This document shows positions 1 to 9,374 of a stretch of DNA of 64,000 bases, one piece after another (positions within the stretch are counted from its first letter, which is position 1; the number at the start of each line of letters is the position of its first letter). Origin of the DNA: Actibacterium mucosum KCTC 23349 (GTDB lineage: Bacteria > Pseudomonadota > Alphaproteobacteria > Rhodobacterales > Rhodobacteraceae); contig NZ_JFKE01000007.1 of the NCBI RefSeq assembly GCF_000647975.1, positions 1-64,000 of the forward strand, written 5' to 3'. Below the pieces are notes generated by a model, which was not told the DNA's origin, made no database searches, and saw only the letters and a list, made by a program, of their open reading frames with translations. Position numbers and translations under genes: made by a program.

Positions 1-42
1 CTCTCTAAGCGAAAAGCGTTTCATGCCGGCAACGGCACATGG

Positions 43-119
<77 letters not shown>

Positions 120-130
120 ACTTATACGTA

Positions 131-165
131 CAGCCCTTGGGTACTTACCCCGGGGCTGTTTTCGT
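131..165 (+). terminator. Likely terminator after tRNA-fMet
   Basis: CAGCCC (131-136) can pair with GGGCTG (about 153-158), with a further GGT/ACC pairing inside, and the hairpin is followed by TTTTCGTTTTG. It lies 12 bases after the tRNA, the right place for an intrinsic terminator. Confidence 0.6.
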
Positions 166-204
166 TTTGTGATATGCATGCGCCGCTCTCTTTCATTGTC
201 ATTC

Positions 205-1251
205 TCAACCGCGTGCTGTTGCGACTTTAATCTGTAGTTTGATGTCCGAGGGCAGGCCCTTGGCGGCCCGCTCAAACGCGGCAATACTTTGATCAAATGG
301 GTAAGTCTCGGAGATCAGCGGTTTAAGGTCGACCTTGCCAGATCCAATCAGTTCCAGGGCGCGGTCAAAAACATTTGCATATCGAAACACCGTTTCAATG
401 CGCACTTCCCGCGCGATGGCGGCGTTTACGTCAAAAGGCACCTCGCTTGGGGGCATGCCAATCAGAACGACGCAGCCTCCCGGCCGCAGGGCGCGAAGCG
501 CGTCGTTCAATACCCCGGGTGCGCCGCTTGCTTCAAAGACAACATCTGCACCCCAGCCACCAGTATGCTCTTCAATCGCGGAACCAAGCGTGCGCTCGCT
601 GACGTTAACGGGGAAGACGCCCGCGTATTGGCCTGCGGTTTTCAGCTTCGCGGCGCTGATGTCGGTGATGATGACCTTGCTGCATCCGCCTGCAAGCGCG
701 GCAAGGGCGACCATGTTTCCAATTGTGCCGGCGCCGGTAACCACACCCACGTCGCCAGGTGTAATCCGCGCACGAGTGGCCGCTTGCATGCCGATGGCAA
801 AGGGCTCCACCATTGCTCCCTCGGCGAAGGTTACGTTGTCGGGCAACCGATAGGTAAATGCGGCGGGATGCACGACCTCGGCCGTCAGGATGCCATGGTC
901 GGGCGGGGTGGCCCAGAACGTGACGGCGGGGTCGACATTGTAAAGGCCCAGCTTCGAAGCCCGCGAAGTGGGGTCCGGCACGCCGGGCTCCATGCAAACA
1001 CGGTCCCCAACTTTCAGGGTGGACACGGCTGTGCCAACCTCGATCACGGTTCCGGCGCCTTCATGGCCAAGAACCATCGGGGCCTTCACCTCAAAGTCGC
1101 CGATACGCCCATGGGTGTAATAGTGCACGTCACTGCCGCAAACGCCCACGGTGTCGATGGCGATCTTGACGTCATTTTCGCCGACATGCTCTGGCAGGGC
1201 GATGTCTCTGATTGCCAATTCACCGACACGTTCCAACACAAGAGCTTTCAT
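205..1251 (-). CDS. MDR-family polyol dehydrogenase, xylitol dehydrogenase-like
   Basis: A 348-residue medium-chain dehydrogenase that should oxidise a polyol or sugar alcohol (xylitol to xylulose in the best known relatives) with NAD in the cytoplasm. The N-terminal GroES-like domain has the catalytic zinc signature CGSDVHYY and GHEGAG. The Rossmann half has GAGTIG. The lobe that holds the structural zinc in sorbitol dehydrogenase has no cysteine cluster; it reads [15 protein letters not shown], as in the xylitol dehydrogenase branch. I chose the ATG at 1249-1251 because AGGAGGT lies six bases upstream; the open frame runs 16 codons further. It is divergent from an AraC regulator and sits beside a sugar ABC importer, which supports carbohydrate use. 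The exact substrate is not readable from sequence. Confidence 0.85.
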   Translation of the reverse strand: MKALVLERVGELAIRDIALPEHVGENDVKIAIDTVGVCGSDVHYYTHGRIGDFEVKAPMVLGHEGAGTVIEVGTAVSTLKVGDRVCMEPGVPDPTSRASKLGLYNVDPAVTFWATPPDHGILTAEVVHPAAFTYRLPDNVTFAEGAMVEPFAIGMQAATRARITPGDVGVVTGAGTIGNMVALAALAGGCSKVIITDISAAKLKTAGQYAGVFPVNVSERTLGSAIEEHTGGWGADVVFEASGAPGVLNDALRALRPGGCVVLIGMPPSEVPFDVNAAIAREVRIETVFRYANVFDRALELIGSGKVDLKPLISETYPFDQSIAAFERAAKGLPSDIKLQIKVATARG

Positions 1252-1698
1252 CTCATGACCTCCTATTGATATCTTGGGGCGCCGCAAATCGGCCGCCAAT
1301 GCGTTTGGATTTCGCGGCCGGCAGGATCAAAAATGTACGTATCGTGCGGGCCTGCCTTCGGCGCGTCCGGGCCGAGTATGGCTCAGAAACTCTTGGTCTT
1401 GATCGGGACAACCTGAGGTGCTGCCAGGGCGCGGATGACGCCCGTTTGCACGGTGTGTCTACATTTGGCCGCGAAAACCTTGTAAAATTGGGGCTTCGGA
1501 TGCCACGCCGTTGCACTGAACGCTGATCATCTTTGTGAACTCCTCCCAGAATGTCGGCTGTTCCCGATCCTCCCAATCGGGGCTGGTTTCAGACATTGAC
1601 GGCTGAACGGTGTTCAAGCTAGCGCTTGTCATGCGTAGTACCTGTACTATTTTGACATTCTGGAAAGCGGTGCTCCCGCAGCTTTGTGAGGGTTGGAC
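1252..1698. other. Divergent intergenic region between dehydrogenase and AraC regulator
   Basis: About 450 bases without a convincing gene. Reading frames cross it on both strands, but none has a ribosome site or protein-like composition. It must hold the promoters of the minus-strand dehydrogenase and the plus-strand AraC gene. A perfect inverted repeat lies at 1636-1649. I see nothing else definite. Confidence 0.6.
1636..1649. promoter_or_regulatory. Inverted repeat, candidate operator upstream of AraC gene
   Basis: TAGTAC-CT-GTACTA is a perfect 6+2+6 palindrome 50 bases before the AraC start. It could be the site of the adjacent AraC or GntR/FCD regulator. Which protein binds it is inference. 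Confidence 0.4.
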
Positions 1699-2637
1699 AT
1701 GAACACGGAAGCAATCAAACCCACAGAAACGCACGCGTTTTACGAACAGATCGATGTGCCGCCCGGGCACAGTTTTTTGTGGCGTGTCGACGATTACCCG
1801 TGGGAGCGCAACGTCTGGAACTATCATCCCGAGGTCGAGATACACTTGATTCGACACTCGTCCGGGCTGGCATATGTCGGTGATCACATTGGGCAGTTTC
1901 ACGCGGGCCATCTGTACATGGTTGGCGCAGATCTGCCCCATAACTGGATCACACCCAATATCAGTGACCAAAGGCTTAGGGCGCGTGACGTTGTCCTTCA
2001 GTTCGACGCAGAGCTGTTTCGATGCCAAACGCAGAGTTTTCCCGAACTTGGCAGCCTAGAAAACCTGTTTGACCGTGCGAAACGAGGCCTCGAATTTCAC
2101 GGCGAAACGCGGCAACAGGGGCGCCGCATTCTGGAAAGCATGGACGGGTCGGGCAGCCTGCCGGATCTGGCAAAGGTGATGGAATTACTTGGCCTCCTTT
2201 CGCGTTCGGACGAGGTGACCGTGCTGTCCTCGCAGGCCTTCGTTGCCGGGGATCACATCAAAGGGCGGAAAGAGCACGAACAGATCGAACGGGCCCTCGA
2301 TTACCTGCAGCGTAATTTCCTGAGCGCGCCTTCGCTGAAGGACGTCGCGGAGGTTGTGAACATGTCAGAAAGCGCGTTTTCGCGTTTCTTCAAGAAGAAA
2401 ACCGGCAATACGTTCACGGATCATATGGCGTCGCTGCGGCTGTGGATGGCGGGCAAGCTTTTGCTGGAAACCGACCAGGCGATCACCGACATCTGCTTTG
2501 AGGCGGGGTTTGGCAATATCGCCAACTTCAATCGGACGTTTCTGCGAAAGACGGGGATGACGCCGTCGGCCTACCGCAAAGCATCCCGCCAGCGAAACCT
2601 TTCGATAGCGCAAGGGATGAAGTTGTCAGCGGTTTAG
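1699..2637 (+). CDS. AraC family transcriptional regulator
   Basis: A 312-residue regulator. The first ~150 residues form a cupin-like sensor, with HPEVEIHLI and GHLYMVGADLPHNW typical of the AraC ligand-binding fold. The last ~100 residues are the double helix-turn-helix: SLKDVAEVVNMSESAFSRFFKK, then ITDICFEAGFGNIANFNRTF. I start at the ATG at 1699, with GAGGG about eight bases upstream; a TTG two codons earlier is possible. It lies between the divergent dehydrogenase and a convergent GntR gene whose last 12 bases it overlaps. It probably activates the dehydrogenase and/or the transporter operon in response to a sugar; the effector is unknown. Confidence 0.9.
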   Translation: MNTEAIKPTETHAFYEQIDVPPGHSFLWRVDDYPWERNVWNYHPEVEIHLIRHSSGLAYVGDHIGQFHAGHLYMVGADLPHNWITPNISDQRLRARDVVLQFDAELFRCQTQSFPELGSLENLFDRAKRGLEFHGETRQQGRRILESMDGSGSLPDLAKVMELLGLLSRSDEVTVLSSQAFVAGDHIKGRKEHEQIERALDYLQRNFLSAPSLKDVAEVVNMSESAFSRFFKKKTGNTFTDHMASLRLWMAGKLLLETDQAITDICFEAGFGNIANFNRTFLRKTGMTPSAYRKASRQRNLSIAQGMKLSAV

Positions 2638-3324
2638 CTTGTGAATTTTGCGTCTGGATTGCCGCATTTGTTCCAGAAAATCTTCGCCTGCTGCCAGCAC
2701 GTGGTCGCGTGACGCTTGGCGCGCCAGCTCGACGTCGCCTTTGGCGATGGCCTCGATGATTGCGGCGTGTTCGACGATCCGCATGCGCGCGCGCCCTTCC
2801 GTCATTCGGTGCTGTGACCGGACGGCGTTGATCAGGTCACCATAGCGTTCGATCACCTGTATGCCTTCTTCGTTGGGTTCTTCTTCGATCATGATGGCGT
2901 GAAAATCGCGGTTGTGCCGGTCCATGGCATCTGTGTCGATAGGGTGCGTGCCCGCTTGGCGGAATTTTTCAGCGGCCTCTTTAAGCCGATCGATGTCTGC
3001 TGACGAGCATCGGCGACAAAAACGGCCGACAAACAGGGGTTCAATGACCGAGCGGATTTCAAAGATGTTCCGCACAAAATCATCGTCAACCACCCGAACG
3101 CTGGCCCCTTGGTTGGGCAAAAGAACAATGAAACCTTCCCCTTCAAGTCGCCATAACGCCTCTCGGACCGGGCTTGCGCTGACCGCGTAACGTTCTGTCA
3201 GAACTTCGGTTTTAAGCCGGGTACCTGGGGCAAAATAGCCGGAAATGATGTCGCGCCGGATATCGGCGGCAAGGCGGTGGGCAAGGCTTTTGGCGGGCGC
3301 GGCGGCCGGCGAGTTTTGTTTCAT
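2626..3324 (-). CDS. GntR family regulator, FCD subfamily
   Basis: A 232-residue repressor-type protein. The N-terminal winged helix covers about residues 15-75 (LAADIRRDIISGYFAPGTRL, then SASPVREALWRLEGEGFI). The C-terminal FCD domain is all helical, with the metal-site pattern spread over EIRSVIEPL, HNRDFHAIM and EHAAIIEAI. FCD regulators usually sense carboxylates such as sugar acids and repress an adjacent operon. It diverges from the enolase-superfamily dehydratase at 3425 across a 100-base AT-rich region, so it most likely represses that gene and the ABC operon. Its 3' end overlaps the convergent AraC gene. Confidence 0.9.
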   Translation of the reverse strand: MKQNSPAAAPAKSLAHRLAADIRRDIISGYFAPGTRLKTEVLTERYAVSASPVREALWRLEGEGFIVLLPNQGASVRVVDDDFVRNIFEIRSVIEPLFVGRFCRRCSSADIDRLKEAAEKFRQAGTHPIDTDAMDRHNRDFHAIMIEEEPNEEGIQVIERYGDLINAVRSQHRMTEGRARMRIVEHAAIIEAIAKGDVELARQASRDHVLAAGEDFLEQMRQSRRKIHKLNR

Positions 3325-3379
3325 CCTGCCACTAAGCGATGCGCCGACACTGCTGTCAACATTGGGAATCTATGGACAT

Positions 3380-3420
3380 TTGATATGATTCTATATAATG
3401 TTATTAATAATCTATACTAA
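3380..3420 (+). promoter_or_regulatory. AT-rich promoter/operator between GntR gene and dehydratase
   Basis: An AT-rich island in GC-rich DNA. TATAAT at 3394-3399 fits a -10 element for the plus-strand gene starting at 3425, and TTATTAATAA at 3401-3410 is a perfect 10-base palindrome overlapping the likely start site. The arrangement suits repression by the divergent GntR/FCD protein. I could not place a confident -35. Confidence 0.5.
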
Positions 3421-3424
3421 CGGG

Positions 3425-4603
3425 ATGAAATTCTTGAACATTGTCAGGCTCGAAACCTTTCTGGTAGGGCGGGATTGGAACAATCTTTTGTTGGTCCGCC
3501 TGACAACGGACTCTGGCCTGACCGGTGTGGGCGAAGGCACCATGCAGTGGCAGGCCGCCTCGGTGCAGGCCGCAACAGCGGTGCTGTTCGAACGCTACGT
3601 CCATGGGGCAAACCCGTTTGAGATAGAGCGCCTGGTTCAGGCCATGTACCGCAATGAATACGCGCGCGGCGGGCCCGTGGTGAATTCCGCCATCGCCGGG
3701 ATCGAGATGGCATTGTGGGACATTTGCGGCAAGGCCACGAACCTGCCTGTCCACAGCCTGCTTGGCGGACGCATGCGCGACAGCATCCCGGCCTATGCCA
3801 ATGGCTGGTTTGGCAATCGGGTGGACGATGTCGTGCTGGCGCAGGATGCCCGCGCTGTGCGCCAAGCGGGATACACGGGCCTGAAGTTTGACCCCTTTGG
3901 CGGGGCGGGGCGCGATCCGTCGCAGGCCGAGATCAAAGACGGTTTGCGCAAGCTTGGCGTCGTGCGCGCGGCGGTGGGCGACACCATGCGCATCATGATT
4001 GACGGGCATGGGCGTTTCAGCGTCGGCACCGCCAGCTATATCGCCCATGGCTTGGCCGAGCATGATGTCTATTGGTTCGAAGAGCCGGTGGAGCCCGAAA
4101 ATTTTCGCGCCCTGGGCGAGGTGGAACGCCCTAACGGGCTGCGCATCGCCACCGGTGAACGATGTTTTTCCCGCTATCAGTACCCGGCCTTGATCCAGGA
4201 TGCGCGCCCCCATGTTCTGCAACCCGACCTGATACAGGTCGGTGGTTTGCTGGAAGGGCGCAAGATCGCATCGCTGGCCGAGACGCATTATTTGCCGGTC
4301 TCGTTCCACGTGCCGTTTGGCCCGATTGCAACGGCCGCCGCGCTGCAGCTGGACGCCGCCATTCCGAATTTTGTCTGCCAGGAATCGTTCTCGGCCTTCG
4401 ATGTGCCGTGGCGCAAGGACCTGGTGACCAACTGCCCAATGCCAAAAAACGGCGCCTATCCCGTCAGCACGGCACCGGGACTGGGCATCGAGATCAACGA
4501 CGAAGTTGCGCTGGCGCATCCGTACCGCGACGACGCCGTTTTGCCCATGTGGGGCGAGAACGGATCGATGACCGCGGGGTTGGAGGCTTCGATGCCAGCC
4601 TAG
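3425..4603 (+). CDS. Enolase-superfamily sugar-acid dehydratase, GalD-like
   Basis: A 392-residue mandelate racemase/muconate lactonizing family enzyme. Metal ligands fall at D193 (in MIDGHGR), E219 (FEEP) and E245 (ATGER). H195 two residues after the first ligand gives the DxH acid. H295 (SFHVPF) with D268 (QPDLI) gives the His-Asp base pair. From memory of E. coli D-galactonate dehydratase (D183, H185, E209, E235, D258, H285), every residue matches at a constant offset of ten, so a beta-elimination of water from an aldonate is the best guess. The exact sugar acid is unknown. The start at 3425 gives the usual N-terminus; the ribosome site is weak, and the leader would be short if TATAAT at 3394 is the -10. 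It precedes the ABC importer. Confidence 0.85.
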   Translation: MKFLNIVRLETFLVGRDWNNLLLVRLTTDSGLTGVGEGTMQWQAASVQAATAVLFERYVHGANPFEIERLVQAMYRNEYARGGPVVNSAIAGIEMALWDICGKATNLPVHSLLGGRMRDSIPAYANGWFGNRVDDVVLAQDARAVRQAGYTGLKFDPFGGAGRDPSQAEIKDGLRKLGVVRAAVGDTMRIMIDGHGRFSVGTASYIAHGLAEHDVYWFEEPVEPENFRALGEVERPNGLRIATGERCFSRYQYPALIQDARPHVLQPDLIQVGGLLEGRKIASLAETHYLPVSFHVPFGPIATAAALQLDAAIPNFVCQESFSAFDVPWRKDLVTNCPMPKNGAYPVSTAPGLGIEINDEVALAHPYRDDAVLPMWGENGSMTAGLEASMPA

Positions 4604-4727
4604 ACCGGGATTTTGCCGCTCTGGAGGGGGCGGCGAAAGGGCCTGCATGGCAGGTTCGTGCGCAAAGGAGCGCACGCGTTCAATAGGTGCAAAAGGGGGG
4701 AGCCTCTTGCGCCACAAGGAGGAAACT

Positions 4728-5975
4728 ATGTTACGCAAAGCACTCGTTGTAGGAGCATTCGCGGGCGTCGGCGCATTGTGCACGCCGGCATTGGCCGAGG
4801 GCGAACGGGCCGAGGTCATTCACATCTGGACGTCCGAGGGTGAATCAGCCGCCATCCGCGAAGTGGTCACACGCTTCGAAGCTGCCGGCGGCGTATGGCT
4901 CGATTCTGCCGTCGCAGGTGGCCAAAACCTTGGCCAAACCGTGTTCAACCGGATCGCTGCAGGCGACCCGCCAACCGCATATCAAGGCCTCGGCGGGCGG
5001 GCGTATGAAGACCTGCTGGCCGAAGGGTTGCTGAACGACGTCGACGCGACGGCAACGGCGGATGGTTGGCGCGACGTGCTGCCCGGCCCACTGGTGGATG
5101 TCATCACGAATGACGACGGCAAAATCTTCCTGATCCCGATCAATGTGCACGGACCGAACTGGATTTGGTACAGCAAGGACGTGCTTGAAAAAGCGGGCGT
5201 GACCGAGGTTCCGACCACTTACGACGAAACCTTCTTTGCGGCTGTCGAAAAGATCAATGACGCCGGAATGGTCGGGTTCGCGGTCGGCGGGCAAAGCTTT
5301 CAGGAACGCTTCCTGATGGAATCCGTCATGCTGGCCCTGGGTGGTCGCGATTATTGGAACAACGTGTGGCAGAACCGCGATGAAGCCGCCATTCGTTCCG
5401 CGACAACCACGAAAGTGTTCGAAACCTTCCGCCGGTTGTCGACCTATCGCGACGATGGTGCCGCAGGCCGGTCCTGGCCGCAAAACACCAATATGCTGAT
5501 CACCGGGGCTGCTGGTTTCAACGTGATGGGCGATTGGGCCAAGGGTGAGTTCACCGCCGCCGGGCAGCAGGCCGAGGTGGACTATGGCTGTATCCTGCCG
5601 GGCGACAAGCCGTATTTCATCGTGCATGCCGATGTCATGGCCGTGCCCTCGGGCCGGGACAAGGGTCGCGTCGAAGCGCAGCAATTGCTGGCCCATGTTG
5701 CCATGAGCGCCGAGTCTCAGATCGAGTTCAACCTGCGCAAAGGCTCGTTGGCTGCGCGCACCGATGTTGACACCTCGCGCTATGACGCGTGTTCGCTGAA
5801 AGGTCTGGCCTCGTACTCGGACCCTGAGCTGGTGGTGCCAAGCGTGAATATGACGATGACCCCCGCCGCTGCCGGCCTTTGGGAAGACCTCGTGACCGAG
5901 TTCTTCAATGACGACTCCATCAGCATCGACACGGCAGTGGATCGCCTTGCCGATATCGTCGCCGGGTCCGACTGA
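4728..5975 (+). CDS. Sugar ABC transporter substrate-binding protein (CUT1)
   Basis: A 415-residue periplasmic binding protein of the family-1 extracellular type. A Sec signal peptide occupies about residues 1-24 (LRKALVVGAF through TPALA). The mature protein begins EGERAEVIHIWTSEGES, typical of sugar-binding proteins. AAGGAGG five bases before the ATG fixes the start; the frame is open 27 codons further upstream. It heads an importer operon (two permeases, then ATPase) and follows the dehydratase by 124 bases. Its job is to capture an oligosaccharide, sugar or sugar acid; the ligand cannot be told from sequence. Confidence 0.92.
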   Translation: MLRKALVVGAFAGVGALCTPALAEGERAEVIHIWTSEGESAAIREVVTRFEAAGGVWLDSAVAGGQNLGQTVFNRIAAGDPPTAYQGLGGRAYEDLLAEGLLNDVDATATADGWRDVLPGPLVDVITNDDGKIFLIPINVHGPNWIWYSKDVLEKAGVTEVPTTYDETFFAAVEKINDAGMVGFAVGGQSFQERFLMESVMLALGGRDYWNNVWQNRDEAAIRSATTTKVFETFRRLSTYRDDGAAGRSWPQNTNMLITGAAGFNVMGDWAKGEFTAAGQQAEVDYGCILPGDKPYFIVHADVMAVPSGRDKGRVEAQQLLAHVAMSAESQIEFNLRKGSLAARTDVDTSRYDACSLKGLASYSDPELVVPSVNMTMTPAAAGLWEDLVTEFFNDDSISIDTAVDRLADIVAGSD

Positions 5976-6016
5976 GCCCGAACCCGCCAACCTGACAGAA
6001 CCGTGGGACATTCAAC

Positions 6017-6892
6017 GTGAACAAATGGATTGCAAGACTAGCACTTGCGCCAGCTGCCATTGTCGCATTTGGCGTATTCATAGGATGTCTGGCCTATACG
6101 TTGGCCTTGTCATTCACCTCATCAAGAATGCTTCCACGGTTCGAATGGGTTGGGTTCGAGCAATATGAAAAGCTGTTTGCCAGCTCGCGCTGGCAGGTAT
6201 CGGTCGAGAACCTGTTCCTGTTTGGTACAGTGTATATCGTGGCGTGCCTGTTGCTTGGTTATGTGCTTGCGGTTCTGATCGACCAAAAGGTGCGCGGTGA
6301 AACCTTGCTGCGCACCATCTATCTCAGCCCCCACGCGCTGAGCCTTGTGGTGACCGGACTTGTCTGGTCATGGTTTCTGAACCCGCAATTCGGCCTGCAA
6401 GCCTTTGTCCAGGAGCTGGGGTTCGAAAACTTCCGTTTTGCGTGGCTGTCCGACCCAAAGATGGCCATTCATGCCGTGACTTTGACCGCCGTGTGGCGGG
6501 GCACCGGGATTGTGATGATCCTGATGCTGGCCGGCTTGCGTGGCGTGGATGCCGAAATGATCAAAAGCCTGCGTGTCGACGGGGTGCCGAAATGGCGGAT
6601 CTACACGCAGGTCATTCCACCCATCCTGACACCGATGATCCTTACGTCACTGGTCTTGTTGGCCGCCGGTGTGATCAATTCTTATGACCTGGTCGTTGCG
6701 CTGACCCGCGGGGGGCCGGGGATCTCTACCCAGGTGCCCGCGCTTTTTGTGATGGAGCATTTCTTTGCCCGCGGCGACGTTGGCGTGGCGACGGCAGGGG
6801 CGGCCATCATGTTGCTGTCGCTGATCGTGGTTGCCGGGCCCTTGATCCTTTGGCGGCGCATCGCATCGCGGCGACAGGAGGCCGCGCAATGA
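6017..6892 (+). CDS. Sugar ABC transporter permease (MalF type)
   Basis: A 291-residue inner-membrane permease with six predicted helices. The EAA coupling loop appears as EMIKSLRVDGVPKWRIYTQV around residue 185, where it docks onto the ATPase. The GTG start at 6017 follows the binding-protein gene by 41 bases. The stop overlaps the next permease start as ATGA, so the two are translationally coupled. It would form the heterodimeric pore with the following protein. Confidence 0.9.
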   Translation: MNKWIARLALAPAAIVAFGVFIGCLAYTLALSFTSSRMLPRFEWVGFEQYEKLFASSRWQVSVENLFLFGTVYIVACLLLGYVLAVLIDQKVRGETLLRTIYLSPHALSLVVTGLVWSWFLNPQFGLQAFVQELGFENFRFAWLSDPKMAIHAVTLTAVWRGTGIVMILMLAGLRGVDAEMIKSLRVDGVPKWRIYTQVIPPILTPMILTSLVLLAAGVINSYDLVVALTRGGPGISTQVPALFVMEHFFARGDVGVATAGAAIMLLSLIVVAGPLILWRRIASRRQEAAQ

Positions 6893-7794
6893 CGACACAA
6901 TCCCGTCCCCAGCAATTCGAGGGGCCACACGGCCCCAGACCGCGGCGTGTGTCGCCCATGCGCGTGGTGACCTATGCCATCCTGATCGCGGCCGCCTTGT
7001 TCTTTCTTTTACCGGTCTACGTGATGATCATCACCTCGCTGAAACCGATGGAGGAAATCCGCACCGGTGCAATGTTGGCCCTGCCGCAAAACCCGTCGTT
7101 CGAGGCGTGGTCGATCGCGTGGAGCCAGGCCTGTTCCGGCGTGCGCTGCGAAGGGGTGGCGCCGGGGTTCTGGAACTCGGTCCAGATCACCATTCCATCC
7201 GTCATCGTATCAGTTCTGGCCGGGGCTTTGACCGGCTACACCATGTCGTTCTGGAAGTTCCGCGGCTCGAACCTGGTCTTTGCCATTCTGATTTTCGGGG
7301 CCTTTGTTCCTTATCAGATCCTGCTGTACCCGCTTGTCCGCGTTTACGCGTCTCTGGGGATTTTTGGCACCGTCGGCGGCTTGGTCATCGTGCATTCCAT
7401 CTTTGGCCTGCCGTTGACCACGTTGATGTTTCGCAATTTCTTTGTTTCGATCCCGACAGAGCTGTTCAAGGCCGCGCGGGTTGATGGGGCAGGGTTCCTG
7501 CGTATCTTCTGGCAAATCGTGCTGCCCATGTCTGCGCCCATCATTGTGGTTACGGTGATCTGGCAGGCCACCGGCATCTGGAACGATTTCCTGATGGGGC
7601 TGGTCTTTGGCGGGCGCGAGGCCAAGCCGATGACCGCGTTGCTGAACAACATCATTCTCTCTGAATTTGGCGAGCGGCGCTACAATGTCGAGATGGCGGC
7701 GACCTTCCTGACCGCGCTTGTTCCCCTTGCAATCTACCTGTTGTCGGGCCGCTGGTTCGTGCGTGGCATCACGGCTGGCTCTGTGAAAGGATAA
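6889..7794 (+). CDS. Sugar ABC transporter permease (MalG type)
   Basis: A 301-residue inner-membrane permease. The first helix is near residues 24-45 (YAILIAAALFFLLPVYVMII), and the EAA loop reads ELFKAARVDGAGFLRIFWQI. The start at 6889 overlaps the upstream stop by four bases (ATGA) and has GGAGG before it. An internal segment with two cysteines (CSGVRCEG) lies in a periplasmic loop and might form a disulfide. It is the second half of the importer pore. Confidence 0.9.
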   Translation: MTTQSRPQQFEGPHGPRPRRVSPMRVVTYAILIAAALFFLLPVYVMIITSLKPMEEIRTGAMLALPQNPSFEAWSIAWSQACSGVRCEGVAPGFWNSVQITIPSVIVSVLAGALTGYTMSFWKFRGSNLVFAILIFGAFVPYQILLYPLVRVYASLGIFGTVGGLVIVHSIFGLPLTTLMFRNFFVSIPTELFKAARVDGAGFLRIFWQIVLPMSAPIIVVTVIWQATGIWNDFLMGLVFGGREAKPMTALLNNIILSEFGERRYNVEMAATFLTALVPLAIYLLSGRWFVRGITAGSVKG

Positions 7795-7797
7795 ACT

Positions 7798-8889
7798 GTG
7801 GCTGATCTGGAAATCCGCGGCGTGTCAGTCGCTTACGGGGCTTTGACCGTACTGGAAGAGCTGAACCTGACCGTGCCGGATGAAGAGTTCCTGGTTTTGC
7901 TGGGGCCGTCGGGTTGCGGCAAGTCGACCTTGCTGAACGCCATTGCCGGCCTGCAGGATATCAGCACCGGCCAGGTGGTGATCGGCGGCAAGAACGTTAC
8001 CTGGGCAGAACCCAGCGCGCGCGGTATCGCGATGGTGTTTCAGTCCTATGCGCTGTATCCGCGTATGAGCGTTTACCGAAACCTCGCCTATTCGTTGCAG
8101 GTGGCACGCCTGCCAAGGGCCGAGATCGAGGACCGCGTGCACCGCGCCGCCGAGATGTTGCAGATAACAGAGCTGCTTGAACGTAAACCGGCCATGCTGT
8201 CGGGTGGTCAACGACAGCGCGTGGCGATTGGGCGGGCGCTTGTGCGCGACGCCAGCGTGTTCCTTTTTGACGAGCCGTTGTCGAACCTCGACGCGCAGCT
8301 TCGGGTGGAATTGCGGGTCGAGATCAAGCGCCTTCACCGCGAGCTGAAACGTACCATGATCTATGTGACCCATGATCAGGTCGAGGCAATGACACTGGCC
8401 GACAAAATCGCCGTTCTGAAGGGCGGCGAGATTCAGCAACTGGGCACCCCGGACGCGATTTACGACACCCCCGCTAACCTCTTCGTGGCCGGATTTGTGG
8501 GTGCCCCTGCGATGAACTTCCTCTCGGGCACGGTGCAAAGCGCTGGGCCCGATTTGGTTGTGGATGTTCGGGGCACACAGCTGGCTTTGCCCAAATACGC
8601 GCGGACGGCTGCGCCGGTGGCGGGCCAAAAGGTGGTTCTGGGCATCCGGCCCGAACGGCTGAACCTCGATAACCGCCTTGTAGGTGCTGATTGCCGCCTG
8701 ACCGTCGACGTGGATGTGCAAGAGAGCCTGGGATCGGAAAAGGTGATCTGGGCGCGCTACCAAGGTCAGCAGATCGCCATCAAAACCCCGGTTGACGCAC
8801 CCGCCGTGACCGACGGCGCACCTCTGGAGCTGAATTTCTCGTCCGCAAATGTCTCGCTGTTCGATGCCGACACCGAGACCCGCCTTTAA
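7798..8889 (+). CDS. Sugar ABC transporter ATP-binding protein (UgpC/MalK type)
   Basis: A 363-residue ATPase that powers the importer. It shows Walker A GPSGCGKST (about residues 37-45), the Q-loop FQSYALYP, signature LSGGQRQRVAIGRAL, Walker B VFLFDEPLSNLDA and the switch histidine in VTHDQ. The last ~120 residues form the OB/TOBE regulatory domain of the MalK/UgpC class, with GIRPERL. It starts at a GTG three bases after the permease stop. UgpC-type ATPases often serve more than one importer. Confidence 0.93.
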   Translation: MADLEIRGVSVAYGALTVLEELNLTVPDEEFLVLLGPSGCGKSTLLNAIAGLQDISTGQVVIGGKNVTWAEPSARGIAMVFQSYALYPRMSVYRNLAYSLQVARLPRAEIEDRVHRAAEMLQITELLERKPAMLSGGQRQRVAIGRALVRDASVFLFDEPLSNLDAQLRVELRVEIKRLHRELKRTMIYVTHDQVEAMTLADKIAVLKGGEIQQLGTPDAIYDTPANLFVAGFVGAPAMNFLSGTVQSAGPDLVVDVRGTQLALPKYARTAAPVAGQKVVLGIRPERLNLDNRLVGADCRLTVDVDVQESLGSEKVIWARYQGQQIAIKTPVDAPAVTDGAPLELNFSSANVSLFDADTETRL

Positions 8890-8930
8890 CCCCCAAACCA
8901 TCGGCGCATTCCGCGCCCAAAGGAGTTTCC

Positions 8931-9347
8931 ATGCCAATCAAACAACTGGCTCATGTCTGTATCTTCGCGCGTGATCTGGACGCAACGAAACAGTTTTATA
9001 CCCAGGTTCTGGGGTTGGATATTGCCTTCAACTTCACCCGTGATGGCCGTGTGTTCGGCTTTTATCTGCATGCGGGCGGTCGCAGCCATATTGAGGTGTT
9101 CGAAAACGCCGAGGCCGAGTTCGACAAAACCAACCGGATCAACCACCTGTGCCTAGAGGTCACATCGCTGGACGAGATGATCGCCCAGATACGCGGGCAG
9201 GGTGTTGAAATCACCGACAAAAGCCTGGCCTGCGATGATACCTGGCAGGCGTGGACGGCAGACCCGAACGGCACACGGATCGAGCTGTTCGAATATACCG
9301 ACAAGAGCGCGCAATTTGTTGGCGGTGATCGCGTCGCGAATTGGTAG
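8931..9347 (+). CDS. VOC family protein, glyoxalase I-like
   Basis: A 138-residue protein made of two beta-alpha-beta-beta-beta modules of the vicinal oxygen chelate fold. Likely metal ligands are H8 (QLAHVCIF), E (SHIEVF), H (INHLCLEV) and E (TRIELFEY), the pattern of lactoylglutathione lyases and related isomerases. AAGGAGT lies before the ATG. It follows the ATPase by 41 bases in the same direction, so it is probably in the operon. A role in isomerising or detoxifying a sugar-derived intermediate is plausible but unproven. Confidence 0.82.
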   Translation: MPIKQLAHVCIFARDLDATKQFYTQVLGLDIAFNFTRDGRVFGFYLHAGGRSHIEVFENAEAEFDKTNRINHLCLEVTSLDEMIAQIRGQGVEITDKSLACDDTWQAWTADPNGTRIELFEYTDKSAQFVGGDRVANW

Positions 9348-9374
9348 CATGGCACCGGTTTCGGAGGACAGAGG

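Noticed and set aside
289-1269. Plus-strand 326-residue frame over the dehydrogenase
   Set aside because: Its translation is low-complexity Cys/His/Gly-rich noise with no start signal, and the opposite strand encodes a clear MDR enzyme.
3404-4819. Minus-strand 471-residue frame over the dehydratase gene
   Set aside because: Shadow frame from high third-position GC; the plus strand has the complete enolase-superfamily catalytic set.
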